A DNA stretch of 64,000 bases from contig NZ_MNPW01000014.1 of assembly GCF_001983175.1 (NCBI RefSeq), forward strand, positions 62,001 to 126,000, in the 5' to 3' direction. Within the stretch, counting starts at the first letter, position 1. Every line of letters begins with the position of its first letter. The notes beneath the pieces were generated by a model, which saw nothing but the letters and a program-made list of their open reading frames with translations, searched no databases and was not told the DNA's origin. The translations under genes were made by a program, and so were the position numbers. Origin of the DNA: Pseudomonas cedrina subsp. cedrina. Lineage in GTDB: Bacteria > Pseudomonadota > Gammaproteobacteria > Pseudomonadales > Pseudomonadaceae. Positions 35,536 to 43,195 of this stretch are shown piece after piece.

Positions 35536-36210
35536 TCAGTACGCGGAGGCGTTATCGACTTTGAAGTTGTAGAGCTGACGGGCCGAGCCGTAGCGCTTGA
35601 AGTCCGCCGCCTGGTGGGCGAAACCGGCGCGGTCGAGCAGTTCCTGCAGCTCGTGCAAGTGTTCACTGCGCATCTCCTTCTCGACGCAGTCCGAGCCCAG
35701 GGACTCCACCGTGCCTTTGACGTAGATATGGGTTTCATACAGCGAATCACCCAGCGCATCGCCGGCATCGCCGCACACCACCAGGCGCCCGGCCTGGCCC
35801 ATGAAGCAGCTCATATGGCCGATGCTGCCGCCGACGACGATGTCGATGCCCTTCATGGAAATCCCGCAGCGGGCGCCCGCGTCGCCTTCAATCACCAGCA
35901 AACCGCCATGGGCCGTGGCCCCGGCGGCCTGGGAAGCGCTGCCTTTGACGCGCACCGAGCCAGACATCATGTTCTCGGCGCAGCCCACGCCGACATTGCC
36001 GTGCACGGTGATCGACGCCTGCTGGTTCATGCCCGCGCAGTAGTAGCCGGCGTGGCCCTCGATATCGATGGACACCGGCTGGTTCACGCCCACGGCAAGG
36101 TTGTGCTTGCCGTTGGAATGGGTGACGCGCCATTCGTTGTCGATGACCTGCGCATGCAGCGCCTGGTTGAGGTCACGCACAGTGGCAGTGGAAAGATCGA
36201 TGGTTTTCAT
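35536..36210 (-). CDS. mgsB: N-methylglutamate synthase subunit B (GXGXG-domain protein)
   Basis: A 224-residue right-handed beta-helix protein equal to the C-terminal GXGXG domain of glutamate synthase (GlxC-like). Repeated G-x-x-G turns are evident: GHAGYYCAGMNQQASITVHGNVGVGCAENMMSGSVRVKG, GDAGARCGISMKGIDIVVGGSIGHMSCFMGQAGRLVVCGDAG. It is structural rather than catalytic and holds the amidotransferase and FMN parts together. It is 11 bases after mgsA on the same transcript. Confidence 0.85.
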   Translation of the reverse strand: MKTIDLSTATVRDLNQALHAQVIDNEWRVTHSNGKHNLAVGVNQPVSIDIEGHAGYYCAGMNQQASITVHGNVGVGCAENMMSGSVRVKGSASQAAGATAHGGLLVIEGDAGARCGISMKGIDIVVGGSIGHMSCFMGQAGRLVVCGDAGDALGDSLYETHIYVKGTVESLGSDCVEKEMRSEHLHELQELLDRAGFAHQAADFKRYGSARQLYNFKVDNASAY

Positions 36211-36221
36211 GTGTGCGCTCC

Positions 36222-37127
36222 TTAAGCTGACTGGCGTTCCCAGATGTACAACGTGGCCGGTGCCGGCTCCCAGATCCGTGCGTTCTCGATGCCCGGCAGG
36301 CTCGACAGCGCCTGGTACTCGGAAGCCATGGCCACGTAGTCGTCGGTCTCGGCGAGGATCGCCGGCTTGCAGGCAATCGGATCACGGATCACCGCAAAGC
36401 CATTGCGCGTGCCGATAGCGAAGGTGAAGAAACCGTCGAGGTCTTCCAACGAATGGTCCAGCGCTTCTTTGAGCGAGTCGCCCTGCTGCAGGCGCCAGGT
36501 CAGGTAGCCGGCGGCGACTTCGGTGTCGTTGTCGGTTTCGAAATGGATGCCTTCGCGCTTGAGTTCCTGGCGCAGGCGGAAGTGGTTCGAGAGCGAGCCG
36601 TTGTGCACCAGGCACAGGTCGGCACCGGTGGAAAACGGGTGGCTGCCTTCCATGGTCACCGCACTTTCAGTGGCCATGCGGGTGTGGCCGATGATGTGGC
36701 TGCCCTGCATGCTCGCCAGGCCGAAACGCTGGGAAATCTCCTGCGGCAAGCCCATGCCCTTGAGGATCTCGATGCTCTGCCCGGCACTCATGATGCGCAC
36801 GCTCGGCGCCAGTTCGGCCAGGACCAGGCGCACCGGGGCTTCGGCCGCATGGATTTTAAGTACAGCGGCGCTGGCGTTCTGGAACCAGTCCAGCGAGCAG
36901 CCGAGGCGCCCTTCCAGTTCACCCATCAAGCCTTTCCAGTCGAAGGCTTCGGTGGTGGCTTGCAGGGTCAGCTTGACCCAGCCATCGGCGACTTCATCGC
37001 CGTAGATGGCGAAGCCCGCGCTGTCCGGGCCACGGTCGGTCATGGCCTGCAGCATGGGTTCAAAGAGCTTGCCGAGCTGGGGTTCCAGCCGGGGATTTTT
37101 CAGGTACAGGCCTACGATTCCACACAT
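36222..37127 (-). CDS. mgsA: N-methylglutamate synthase subunit A (class II glutamine amidotransferase)
   Basis: A 301-residue Ntn-type amidotransferase with nucleophile Cys2 (MCGIVGLYL). Other class II marks are RGPDSAGFAIYG near 32-43, GHTRMATES, the pair VHNGSLSNHFRLR and TDNDTEVAAGYL, and a C-terminal YQALSSLPGIENARIWEPAP. It would normally release ammonia from glutamine; in N-methylglutamate synthase it is thought to process gamma-glutamylmethylamide to deliver methylamine. It starts 22 bases after gmaS, consistent with one operon. Confidence 0.86.
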   Translation of the reverse strand: MCGIVGLYLKNPRLEPQLGKLFEPMLQAMTDRGPDSAGFAIYGDEVADGWVKLTLQATTEAFDWKGLMGELEGRLGCSLDWFQNASAAVLKIHAAEAPVRLVLAELAPSVRIMSAGQSIEILKGMGLPQEISQRFGLASMQGSHIIGHTRMATESAVTMEGSHPFSTGADLCLVHNGSLSNHFRLRQELKREGIHFETDNDTEVAAGYLTWRLQQGDSLKEALDHSLEDLDGFFTFAIGTRNGFAVIRDPIACKPAILAETDDYVAMASEYQALSSLPGIENARIWEPAPATLYIWERQSA

Positions 37128-37149
37128 AACAAGTCTCCGTCACACGGTG

Positions 37150-38484
37150 TCAGAAAAATTCGGTATAGCGCTGGATTTCCCAGTCGCTGACATGGCGGCT
37201 GTACTCCACCCACTCCATGCGCTTGAGCTTGATGAACTCGCCCACGATCTGCGGGCCGAGCACTTCGGCAAAGAGCGGGTCGGCTTCCAGCGCATCGCAG
37301 GCTTCCTTGAGCGATTGCGGCAGGGTCTTGATCCCGCGCTCGGCGATCTGCTCAAGGCTCAGGCTGTAGAGGTTTTCGTTGCAGACGTGGTCGATTTCCA
37401 GCTGGCGGTCGATGCCGTCCAGGCCCGCGGCGATAATCGCGGCGCTGACCAGATAGGGGTTGCAGCCGGCATCCGGCAGGCGAAATTCCAGGCGCCCGTA
37501 AGGCACGCGCACCATCGCCGAACGGTTGTTGGCGCCAAACGCGATGAACGCCGGGGCCCAGGTGGCGCCGGACAACGAATTGCCCACCACCAGGCGCTTG
37601 TAGGAGTTGACGGTCGGCGCGGCGAACGCGCACAGCGCCGGGCCGTGGGCGAGCAACCCGGCCGCGAAGTGGTAAGCCAGTTTCGACAGGCCCATGCCGC
37701 TCGGATCGCCGGCGTCATGGAACAGGTTGTTGTTATCAAAGCTGCTGATCGACAGGTGAAAGTGCATGCCGTTGCCGGCGCGTTTCGGGTCGGGCTTGGG
37801 CATGAACGAACAGATCATGCCCAGGTCATTGGCGATCTCGCCGGCGGCCATGCGGAAGAAGGTGAAACGGTCGGCCGAGGTCAGGGCGTCGCTGTAGGTG
37901 TAGTTGATTTCGAATTGGCCGTTGGCGTCTTCGTGGTCAATCTGATAGACCTCGAAATCCACGGCCTGCAAGGCTTCGGTCAGGCGCTCGAGGAACACCC
38001 GCGAGCGCGACAGGCCCTTGTAGTCGTAGCAAGGCTTGTCGAGGTTGTCGCTGGGGTCCACCAACTGCAACTTGCCCTGCTCGTCGCGGCGCATCAGGTT
38101 GAATTCGGGTTCAAGACCGGTATTGAGCGTCCAGCCCTTGTCCTGCAGGCGCTGCACTTGTTGCTGCAACACGTAGCGACTGTCATAGGGATGGGGCTTG
38201 CCGTCGACATGGCCGACGCACACCACGCGCCCGTACCCCGGCTGCCAGGGCACCGGGGTCAGCGTGGCCAGGTCGCCCCGCGCCATGAAGTCCGGCCCGT
38301 GGGGTTCCATGCCCATGCCGCTGATGGCAAAGCCTGCAAACCCCGCGCCCTCCTCGGCTACCGTCTTGAGCCCGCAGATGGGCACCGACTTGGTCTTGGC
38401 CGCACCGTGTATATCCACAAACTGCGCAAGCACGTACTTGATCCCGTGCTTGTCGATGATGCGCTGGGTTTCTGCTGGCAACAT
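37150..38484 (-). CDS. gmaS: Gamma-glutamylmethylamide synthetase (type III glutamine synthetase family)
   Basis: A 444-residue GlnT-type glutamine synthetase. Conserved parts are the GLEPEFNLM metal loop, QFEINYTYSDALTSADRFTFFRMAAGEIA, SFMPKPDPKRAGNGMHFHLSI (His and Glu region) and the NSYKRLVVG motif. Members beside mgsABC ligate methylamine to glutamate with ATP, giving gamma-glutamylmethylamide. A true glutamine synthetase function is less likely because GlnA is normally elsewhere and the whole NMG set is here. It is the first gene of the leftward arm, downstream of the TTCCT-N4-AGAAA motif region. Confidence 0.85.
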   Translation of the reverse strand: MLPAETQRIIDKHGIKYVLAQFVDIHGAAKTKSVPICGLKTVAEEGAGFAGFAISGMGMEPHGPDFMARGDLATLTPVPWQPGYGRVVCVGHVDGKPHPYDSRYVLQQQVQRLQDKGWTLNTGLEPEFNLMRRDEQGKLQLVDPSDNLDKPCYDYKGLSRSRVFLERLTEALQAVDFEVYQIDHEDANGQFEINYTYSDALTSADRFTFFRMAAGEIANDLGMICSFMPKPDPKRAGNGMHFHLSISSFDNNNLFHDAGDPSGMGLSKLAYHFAAGLLAHGPALCAFAAPTVNSYKRLVVGNSLSGATWAPAFIAFGANNRSAMVRVPYGRLEFRLPDAGCNPYLVSAAIIAAGLDGIDRQLEIDHVCNENLYSLSLEQIAERGIKTLPQSLKEACDALEADPLFAEVLGPQIVGEFIKLKRMEWVEYSRHVSDWEIQRYTEFF

Positions 38485-38542
38485 TGCGTGTCACTCCTGG
38501 CGAAAGGCAAAACCGTGTGGGTGGGCCTAGCCTGTCTTTTTA

Positions 38543-38575
38543 TTCCTAAAAAGAAAGTTAGTTTCTCTACAGGAA
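38543..38575. promoter_or_regulatory. Operator-like pair before gmaS and the HTH-cupin regulator
   Basis: TTCCT-AAAA-AGAAA at 38543-38556 and the opposite-facing TTTCT-CTAC-AGGAA at 38562-38575 lie 59-91 bases before gmaS, in the 282-base gap to the divergent regulator at 38767. The first is nearly identical to TATTCCTAACAAGAAA at 39796-39811 before purU. The rest of the gap holds a GGGAAAA-TTC-TTTTCCC hairpin at 38647-38663 and no further gene. Confidence 0.6.
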
Positions 38576-38766
38576 TGCAATACCCTTGCCAGATTCGCGA
38601 GCGAGCGTTTGATGTGCCGGTGAAAGCGCTTTTGTGCTGTATATATGGGAAAATTCTTTTCCCCGCAGGAATACGTATAGCGGGGCGGCCTTCAAGCGCC
38701 AGACCTTGCACTTTCCCAGTGCGAAAAAAATATTACCGAACGGAAACCGTGCAGGAGCCGATGATC

Positions 38767-39366
38767 ATGTCCACCGAAACCGCCCCGCGCCTCAAACTCG
38801 AGCAATACCTGGGGCTGCAGATCAAACGCCAGCGCCAGGCCCAGGACCTGAAGCTGTCCGACGTGGCGAAGATTGCGGATATCAGCCAGGGCATGTTGAG
38901 CAAGATCGAAAACGCCCAGGTCTCCACCAGCCTCGATACGCTGAGCCGTTTATGCGATGTGCTCGGGTTGCCTTTGTCGAAGTTGTTCAGCGAATACGAC
39001 CAGCAGGATGGCAGCGCCTTGCTGGTCAAGGCCGACCAGGGCATGGAAGTGGTACGTCGGGGGACCGAGAAGGGGCATACCTATCACCTGCTCAACCATA
39101 CGCGCGGGCCGAAGAAGAGTTTCGAGGCGTATATGGTCAGCATGGATGACGCCAGCGAAGAGTTCCCGACGTTTTCCCACCCGGGGACTGAGTTCCTGCA
39201 TTTACTGGAAGGCGAGTTGATTTACCGGCATGGCAACCAGCTGTATCGGATGGAAGCTGGGGACAGCCTGACGTTTGAGGGGGAGATTCCCCATGGGCCG
39301 GAGGAATTGGTGCAGGTGCCCATCCGGTTGTTGTCGATCATGAACTACGGCAACGACAAGGAATAG
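38767..39366 (+). CDS. XRE-family regulator with C-terminal cupin domain, candidate NMG-pathway regulator
   Basis: A 199-residue PuuR/SutR-like regulator starting at ATG 38767, nine bases after AGGAG; ATG 38761 is the alternative, and the long open frame further upstream is non-coding there. An N-terminal helix-turn-helix (LGLQIKRQRQAQDLKLSDVAKIADISQGMLSKIENAQVSTSLDTLSRL) is followed by a cupin (SHPGTEFLHLLEGELIYRHGNQLYRMEAGDSLTFEGEIPHGPEEL). It sits between the gmaS-mgs and purU-folD-mgd arms, both of which carry TTCCT-N4-AGAAA motifs upstream, so it likely controls both. Confidence 0.85.
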   Translation: MSTETAPRLKLEQYLGLQIKRQRQAQDLKLSDVAKIADISQGMLSKIENAQVSTSLDTLSRLCDVLGLPLSKLFSEYDQQDGSALLVKADQGMEVVRRGTEKGHTYHLLNHTRGPKKSFEAYMVSMDDASEEFPTFSHPGTEFLHLLEGELIYRHGNQLYRMEAGDSLTFEGEIPHGPEELVQVPIRLLSIMNYGNDKE

Positions 39367-39390
39367 CGGACTGATTGATGGCTGCTTTTC

Positions 39391-39681
39391 TGTGGGAGCT
39401 GGCTTGCCTGCGATGCAGGCACCTCGGTCTGCCAGTGGCACCCTGTCGATGCCATCGCAGCATAGGTATCTACACAATTTTCTAAGGCTGACAAATCTCT
39501 GTAGTGAGCAGGCTTGTCCCGCGCTGGGCTGCGAAGCAGCCCCAAACCAGGCGACCGGATTCTACCTGAAGCTCGGCGATGCCTTTATTGGGGCGGCTTC
39601 GCCACCCAGCGCGGGACAAGCCCGCTCACTACAAAGTTGCGTAGATACCTATGGCCATCGCAGGCAAGCCAGCTTCCGCAC
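39391..39681. repeat. REP inverted pair interrupted by a small insertion
   Basis: TGTGGGAGCTGGCTTGCCTG at 39391 and its inverted arm GCAAGCCAGCTTCCGCAC ending at 39681 form a REP pair like that at 26731. The pair is split by a 193-base element at 39461-39653. This and the operator region explain the 527-base gene-free gap at 39367-39893; I see no coding sequence in it. Confidence 0.75.
39461..39653. mobile_element. Small non-autonomous element (MITE-like) with inverted ends and a 10-bp target duplication
   Basis: The 17-base ends CATAGGTATCTACACAA (39461-39477) and TTGCGTAGATACCTATG (39637-39653) are inverted repeats with one mismatch. GCCATCGCAG occurs directly on both sides, at 39451-39460 and 39654-39663, as a 10-bp target duplication. 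The inside is a GTAGTGAGC...GCTCACTAC palindrome related to the repeat at 34047-34196. No transposase is encoded, so movement would need one in trans. Confidence 0.8.
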
Positions 39682-39785
39682 TTGATCTCATTCAACCAAA
39701 TAGAACCTCATAAATTTCCCACCAGTTAAAAAACTTTCCTAAAAGTTCTAGACGGCCCGCCCTCAATCCCCTATAAAGCCACCTC

Positions 39786-39811
39786 AGGAATATTTTATTC
39801 CTAACAAGAAA
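39786..39811 (+). promoter_or_regulatory. Operator-like region before purU-folD-mgdABCD
   Basis: The palindrome AGGAATA-TTT-TATTCCT at 39786-39802 overlaps TTCCT-AACA-AGAAA at 39798-39811, about 85-110 bases before purU. The latter matches the motif before gmaS (38543-38556), suggesting common control. Confidence 0.6.
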
Positions 39812-39893
39812 ATGCGCTCATGGAACGAGCCCGCTGTCCTCAGACATTTTTTCGCTATGCGATGAGCTGCCGCCATCATCCCGAGGACGTGTC

Positions 39894-40760
39894 ATGCAAC
39901 ACGAAAAAAACCATTTCATCATCAAGGTCACCTGTCCCGCGGTGTCCGGCATCGTCGCTGCCGTTACCACTTACCTCGCGGACAACGGGTGCTACATCGG
40001 GGAGATGGCGCAGTTCGACGACGACTTCAGCGGCCGCTTTTTCATGCGCGCCGTGTTCCGCTTCAACGATGGCCACGAAGGCGACCTGCAACAGATCAAA
40101 GACGGTTTCGCCGATGTCGCCCAGGCCTTCGACATGCGCTGGGAACTGCACGACACCCGCGAACCCATGCGCGTGATGCTCATGGTCAGCAAGTTCGACC
40201 ACTGCCTCACCGACCTGCTCTACCGCCACCACAAGGGCGAGATGGACATGACCATCACCGCCATCGTCTCCAACCACCTCGACCTGCGGCCCATGGCCGA
40301 GCGCGAGGGCATCCGCTTTATCTACCTGCCGGTGAACAAGGACAACAAAGCCGCGCAGGAAGCCGAGCTGATGAAGATCGTCGACGACACCCGCACCGAG
40401 CTGGTGGTGCTGGCGCGCTACATGCAGATCCTCTCCGACGACCTGTGCCGGCAACTGTCGGGGCGCGCGATCAATATTCACCACTCGTTCCTGCCCGGTT
40501 TCAAAGGCGCCAAGCCCTACCACCAGGCGTATCAACGGGGCGTGAAGCTGATCGGCGCCACCGCGCACTACGTCACCAGCGACCTGGATGAGGGCCCGAT
40601 CATCGAACAGCAAGTGCAGCGCGTGGACCATGTGTACAAGCCGGACGACCTGGTCGCTATCGGGCGTGACACCGAAACCGTGGCCCTGTCCAAAGCGGTC
40701 AAGTACCACCTGGAACACCGGGTGTTTCTCAACCAGGACAGAACGGTGGTGTTCCGGTGA
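39894..40760 (+). CDS. purU: Formyltetrahydrofolate deformylase
   Basis: A 288-residue PurU. An N-terminal ACT domain (FIIKVTCPAVSGIVAAVTTYLADNG) is followed by a formyltransferase-type domain with the catalytic motif NIHHSFLPGFKGAKPY and the Asp of TSDLDEGPIIEQ. It hydrolyses 10-formyl-tetrahydrofolate to formate and free tetrahydrofolate. In this operon it regenerates tetrahydrofolate after FolD has oxidised the one-carbon unit released from N-methylglutamate. It is probably a pathway-dedicated copy. Start ATG 39894 follows GAGGA. Confidence 0.92.
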   Translation: MQHEKNHFIIKVTCPAVSGIVAAVTTYLADNGCYIGEMAQFDDDFSGRFFMRAVFRFNDGHEGDLQQIKDGFADVAQAFDMRWELHDTREPMRVMLMVSKFDHCLTDLLYRHHKGEMDMTITAIVSNHLDLRPMAEREGIRFIYLPVNKDNKAAQEAELMKIVDDTRTELVVLARYMQILSDDLCRQLSGRAINIHHSFLPGFKGAKPYHQAYQRGVKLIGATAHYVTSDLDEGPIIEQQVQRVDHVYKPDDLVAIGRDTETVALSKAVKYHLEHRVFLNQDRTVVFR

Positions 40761-41659
40761 GCGCACAATTGATCGACGGCAAAGCCGCCGCCGCCCGCGT
40801 GCTGCTGCAAGTGCGCGAGGACGTGAAGCGCCTGCGCGAGCAGGCGATTGAGCCGGCACTGGCGGTGATCCTGGTGGGCCACGATCCGGCCAGCCAAGTC
40901 TACGTGCGCAACAAGATCCTGCGCGCCGAAGAGGTGGGCATCCGATCCGTGGAGCACCGCTTGCCCAGCGACACCAGCACCGAGCAGCTGTTGATCCTGA
41001 TCGGCCAACTGAACGCCGATCCGGCGATTAACGGCGTCCTTCTGCAATTGCCGCTGCCGGCGCAGATGGACGAATTCCGTGCCCTGGAGGCCATCGCGCC
41101 GCACAAGGACGTGGACGGTTTCCACAGCCAGAACGTCGGGGGCCTCAGCCAGGGGCGCACAGTGCTGACGCCGTGCACCCCCAGCGGTTGCCTGTATCTG
41201 CTGGAACACACCTGCGGCGACCTGCGCGGCAAACACGCCGTGGTCATCGGCCGCTCGAACATCGTCGGCAAACCCATGGCCGCCCTGCTGCTCAAGGCGC
41301 ACTGTTCGGTCACCGTCGTGCATTCGCGCAGCCACAACGCCCAGGCGCTGTGCCGGCAGGCCGATATCGTGATCGCCGCCGTGGGCCGCGCGCGCTTGAT
41401 CGACGTCAGCTGGCTCAAGCCCGGCGCGGTGGTGATCGACGTCGGTATCAACCGGATCGACGAGAACGGCCGCAGCCGCCTGGTGGGCGATGTCGACTTC
41501 GACGCCGCCCTGCCCCATGTCGCCGCCATCACCCCGGTACCCGGCGGTGTCGGCCCGATGACCATTGCCTTTCTGATGAAAAACACTGTGACCGCAGCCC
41601 TTGCGCAACATCACGCCTTACGCAGCCAATCGGAGGCCGTATGCCATTCAATCTATTGA
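40757..41659 (+). CDS. folD: Bifunctional methylene-THF dehydrogenase / methenyl-THF cyclohydrolase
   Basis: A 300-residue FolD. The catalytic lysine region is DPASQVYVRNKILRAEEVGI, followed by GVLLQLPLP, HKDVDGFH, TPCTPSGC, the cofactor motif VIGRSNIVGKPMAALLL, and PVPGGVGPMTIAFLMKNT. It starts with GTG at 40757, overlapping the purU stop (GTGA). It oxidises methylene-THF from the MgdABCD reaction to formyl-THF for PurU. The last 19 bases overlap the start of mgdA. Likely a pathway-specific second FolD. Confidence 0.92.
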   Translation: MSAQLIDGKAAAARVLLQVREDVKRLREQAIEPALAVILVGHDPASQVYVRNKILRAEEVGIRSVEHRLPSDTSTEQLLILIGQLNADPAINGVLLQLPLPAQMDEFRALEAIAPHKDVDGFHSQNVGGLSQGRTVLTPCTPSGCLYLLEHTCGDLRGKHAVVIGRSNIVGKPMAALLLKAHCSVTVVHSRSHNAQALCRQADIVIAAVGRARLIDVSWLKPGAVVIDVGINRIDENGRSRLVGDVDFDAALPHVAAITPVPGGVGPMTIAFLMKNTVTAALAQHHALRSQSEAVCHSIY

Positions 41660-42882
41660 AATACGGGCTGAGTTCCGAATACCCGGTGGAGGTGGACCTG
41701 CCACCGCCCAAAGAACTCAAGGCCAGCTATGACGTGGTGATCATCGGCGCCGGTGGCCATGGGCTGGCAACCGCCTACTACCTGGCCAAGTATCACGGCA
41801 TTACCAGTATCGCGGTGCTGGAAAAGGGCTACCTGGGCGGCGGCAATACCGCACGCAACACGGCCGTGATTCGCTCCAATTACCTCACCAGCGAGGGTGT
41901 GCGTTTCTATGCCGAGTCGGTGAAGATGTTCCAGTCGCTGTCTAACGAATTCGATTTCAACATCATGTATTCCGAGCGCGGCCAACTGACCCTGGCCCAC
42001 ACCGATGCCACGGTGCGTTCGTTCCGCCAGCGCGCCGAGGTCAACAAGCACTTCGGCGGCCGCACCGAAATGATCGACCGCCAGCAGATCCGCGAGCTGG
42101 TGCCCAGCCTGAACCTCGACCCCGGCCACTTGCCGGTGATCGCCGGGCTCTGGCATATCGACGGCGCCACCGCACGTCATGATGCCGTGGCCTGGGGCTA
42201 CGCCAAGCAGGCCGCCAAGCGCGGAGTGGAAATCCATCAGCTCACCGAAGTGCAGGACCTGGTGATCGAAAACGGCGCCATCACTGCCGTGAAGACCAAT
42301 CGCGGCACCATTCAATGCGGTTGCGCCGTGCAGGCGATTGCCGGGCACAGCTCATTGCTGATGGCCAAGGCCGGCATTCGCTCGCCGATCCAGACCTTCC
42401 CGTTGCAAGCGATGGTCACCCAGCCGTTCAAGCCGTTCCTCGACCCGCTGGTGAGTTCCTCGGCCCTGCACTGTTACGTGCAGCAAACCAGCCGCGGCGA
42501 AGTGGTGTTCGGCGGCGGTTCAGACCCTTACCCGCTGTTCAACACGCGCTCGACCCTGGACCTCAAGGAAAGCCTGCTGGCCCATGCCATCGAAATGTTC
42601 CCGTTCCTGGCCAACGCCAAGTTGATGCGCCAGTGGGCCGGGATCACCGACATGACCCCCGACTACAGCCCGATCATGGGCCTGTCGCCGGTAAAGCATT
42701 ACTACCTCGACGCAGGTTGGGGCACCTGGGGCTTCAAAGCCACGCCGATCTGCGGCAAGACCATGGCCGAGCTGGTCGCCAGCGGCGGCAAGGTGCCGGA
42801 GCTGATCAAGCCGTTCGGCCTCGAACGGTTCGAGGCCTTCGCGCAAGTCAACGAAATGGGCGCCACGGCGGCCAGCCACTGA
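41641..42882 (+). CDS. mgdA: N-methylglutamate dehydrogenase subunit A (sarcosine oxidase beta-like)
   Basis: A 413-residue flavoprotein starting at ATG 41641 after CGGAGG, overlapping folD by 19 bases; the longer frame to 41173 is antisense-type filler over folD. The FAD-binding Rossmann motif VIIGAGGHGLATAYYLAK lies near 30-47, then GYLGGGNTARNTAVIRSNYL. The C-terminal part has WAGITDMTPDYSPIMG and DAGWGTWGFKATPICGKTMAEL. It is homologous to SoxB of heterotetrameric sarcosine oxidase; with mgsABC and gmaS nearby, N-methylglutamate is the likely substrate. Confidence 0.82.
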   Translation: MPFNLLKYGLSSEYPVEVDLPPPKELKASYDVVIIGAGGHGLATAYYLAKYHGITSIAVLEKGYLGGGNTARNTAVIRSNYLTSEGVRFYAESVKMFQSLSNEFDFNIMYSERGQLTLAHTDATVRSFRQRAEVNKHFGGRTEMIDRQQIRELVPSLNLDPGHLPVIAGLWHIDGATARHDAVAWGYAKQAAKRGVEIHQLTEVQDLVIENGAITAVKTNRGTIQCGCAVQAIAGHSSLLMAKAGIRSPIQTFPLQAMVTQPFKPFLDPLVSSSALHCYVQQTSRGEVVFGGGSDPYPLFNTRSTLDLKESLLAHAIEMFPFLANAKLMRQWAGITDMTPDYSPIMGLSPVKHYYLDAGWGTWGFKATPICGKTMAELVASGGKVPELIKPFGLERFEAFAQVNEMGATAASH

Positions 42883-42895
42883 TGGAGAGCGGACT

Positions 42896-43195
42896 ATGAA
42901 AATCATGACGTGCCCGCTCAACGGGCCGCGCAATATCAGCGAGTTCACCTACGGCGGTGAGTTCAAGCCGATGCCCGACCCGGTCAACTGCAGCGATGCG
43001 CAATGGGCCGACTACGTGTTCAACACCGACAACCTCGCCGGCGTGGTGCGCGAATGGTGGATGCACACGCCGTCCAGTTACTGGTTCCTCGCCGAACGCC
43101 ACACCGTCACCGACGAAATCCAGCGCACCTTCGATCCCAAGGAACTGTTCAGCCGCCGCGTCGACTTCAACACTGCCAAGGAGATCGCCGGATGA
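42896..43195 (+). CDS. mgdB: N-methylglutamate dehydrogenase subunit B (sarcosine oxidase delta-like)
   Basis: A 99-residue SoxD-like subunit. The typical start MKIMTCPLNGPRNISEFTYGGEF and the tail FNTDNLAGVVREWWMHTPSSYWFLAERHTVTDEI are clear. In sarcosine oxidase the delta subunit binds zinc through a CPxCG motif; here the second cysteine is replaced (CPLNG), so zinc binding is probably lost or altered. The stop overlaps the mgdC start as ATGA. Function: structural subunit of the heterotetramer. Confidence 0.82.
   Translation: MKIMTCPLNGPRNISEFTYGGEFKPMPDPVNCSDAQWADYVFNTDNLAGVVREWWMHTPSSYWFLAERHTVTDEIQRTFDPKELFSRRVDFNTAKEIAG

Noticed and set aside
37006..38766. Long N-terminal extension of the HTH-cupin regulator
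   Set aside because: The extension is antisense to gmaS; the ribosome site AGGAG and the family's normal start point to ATG 38767.
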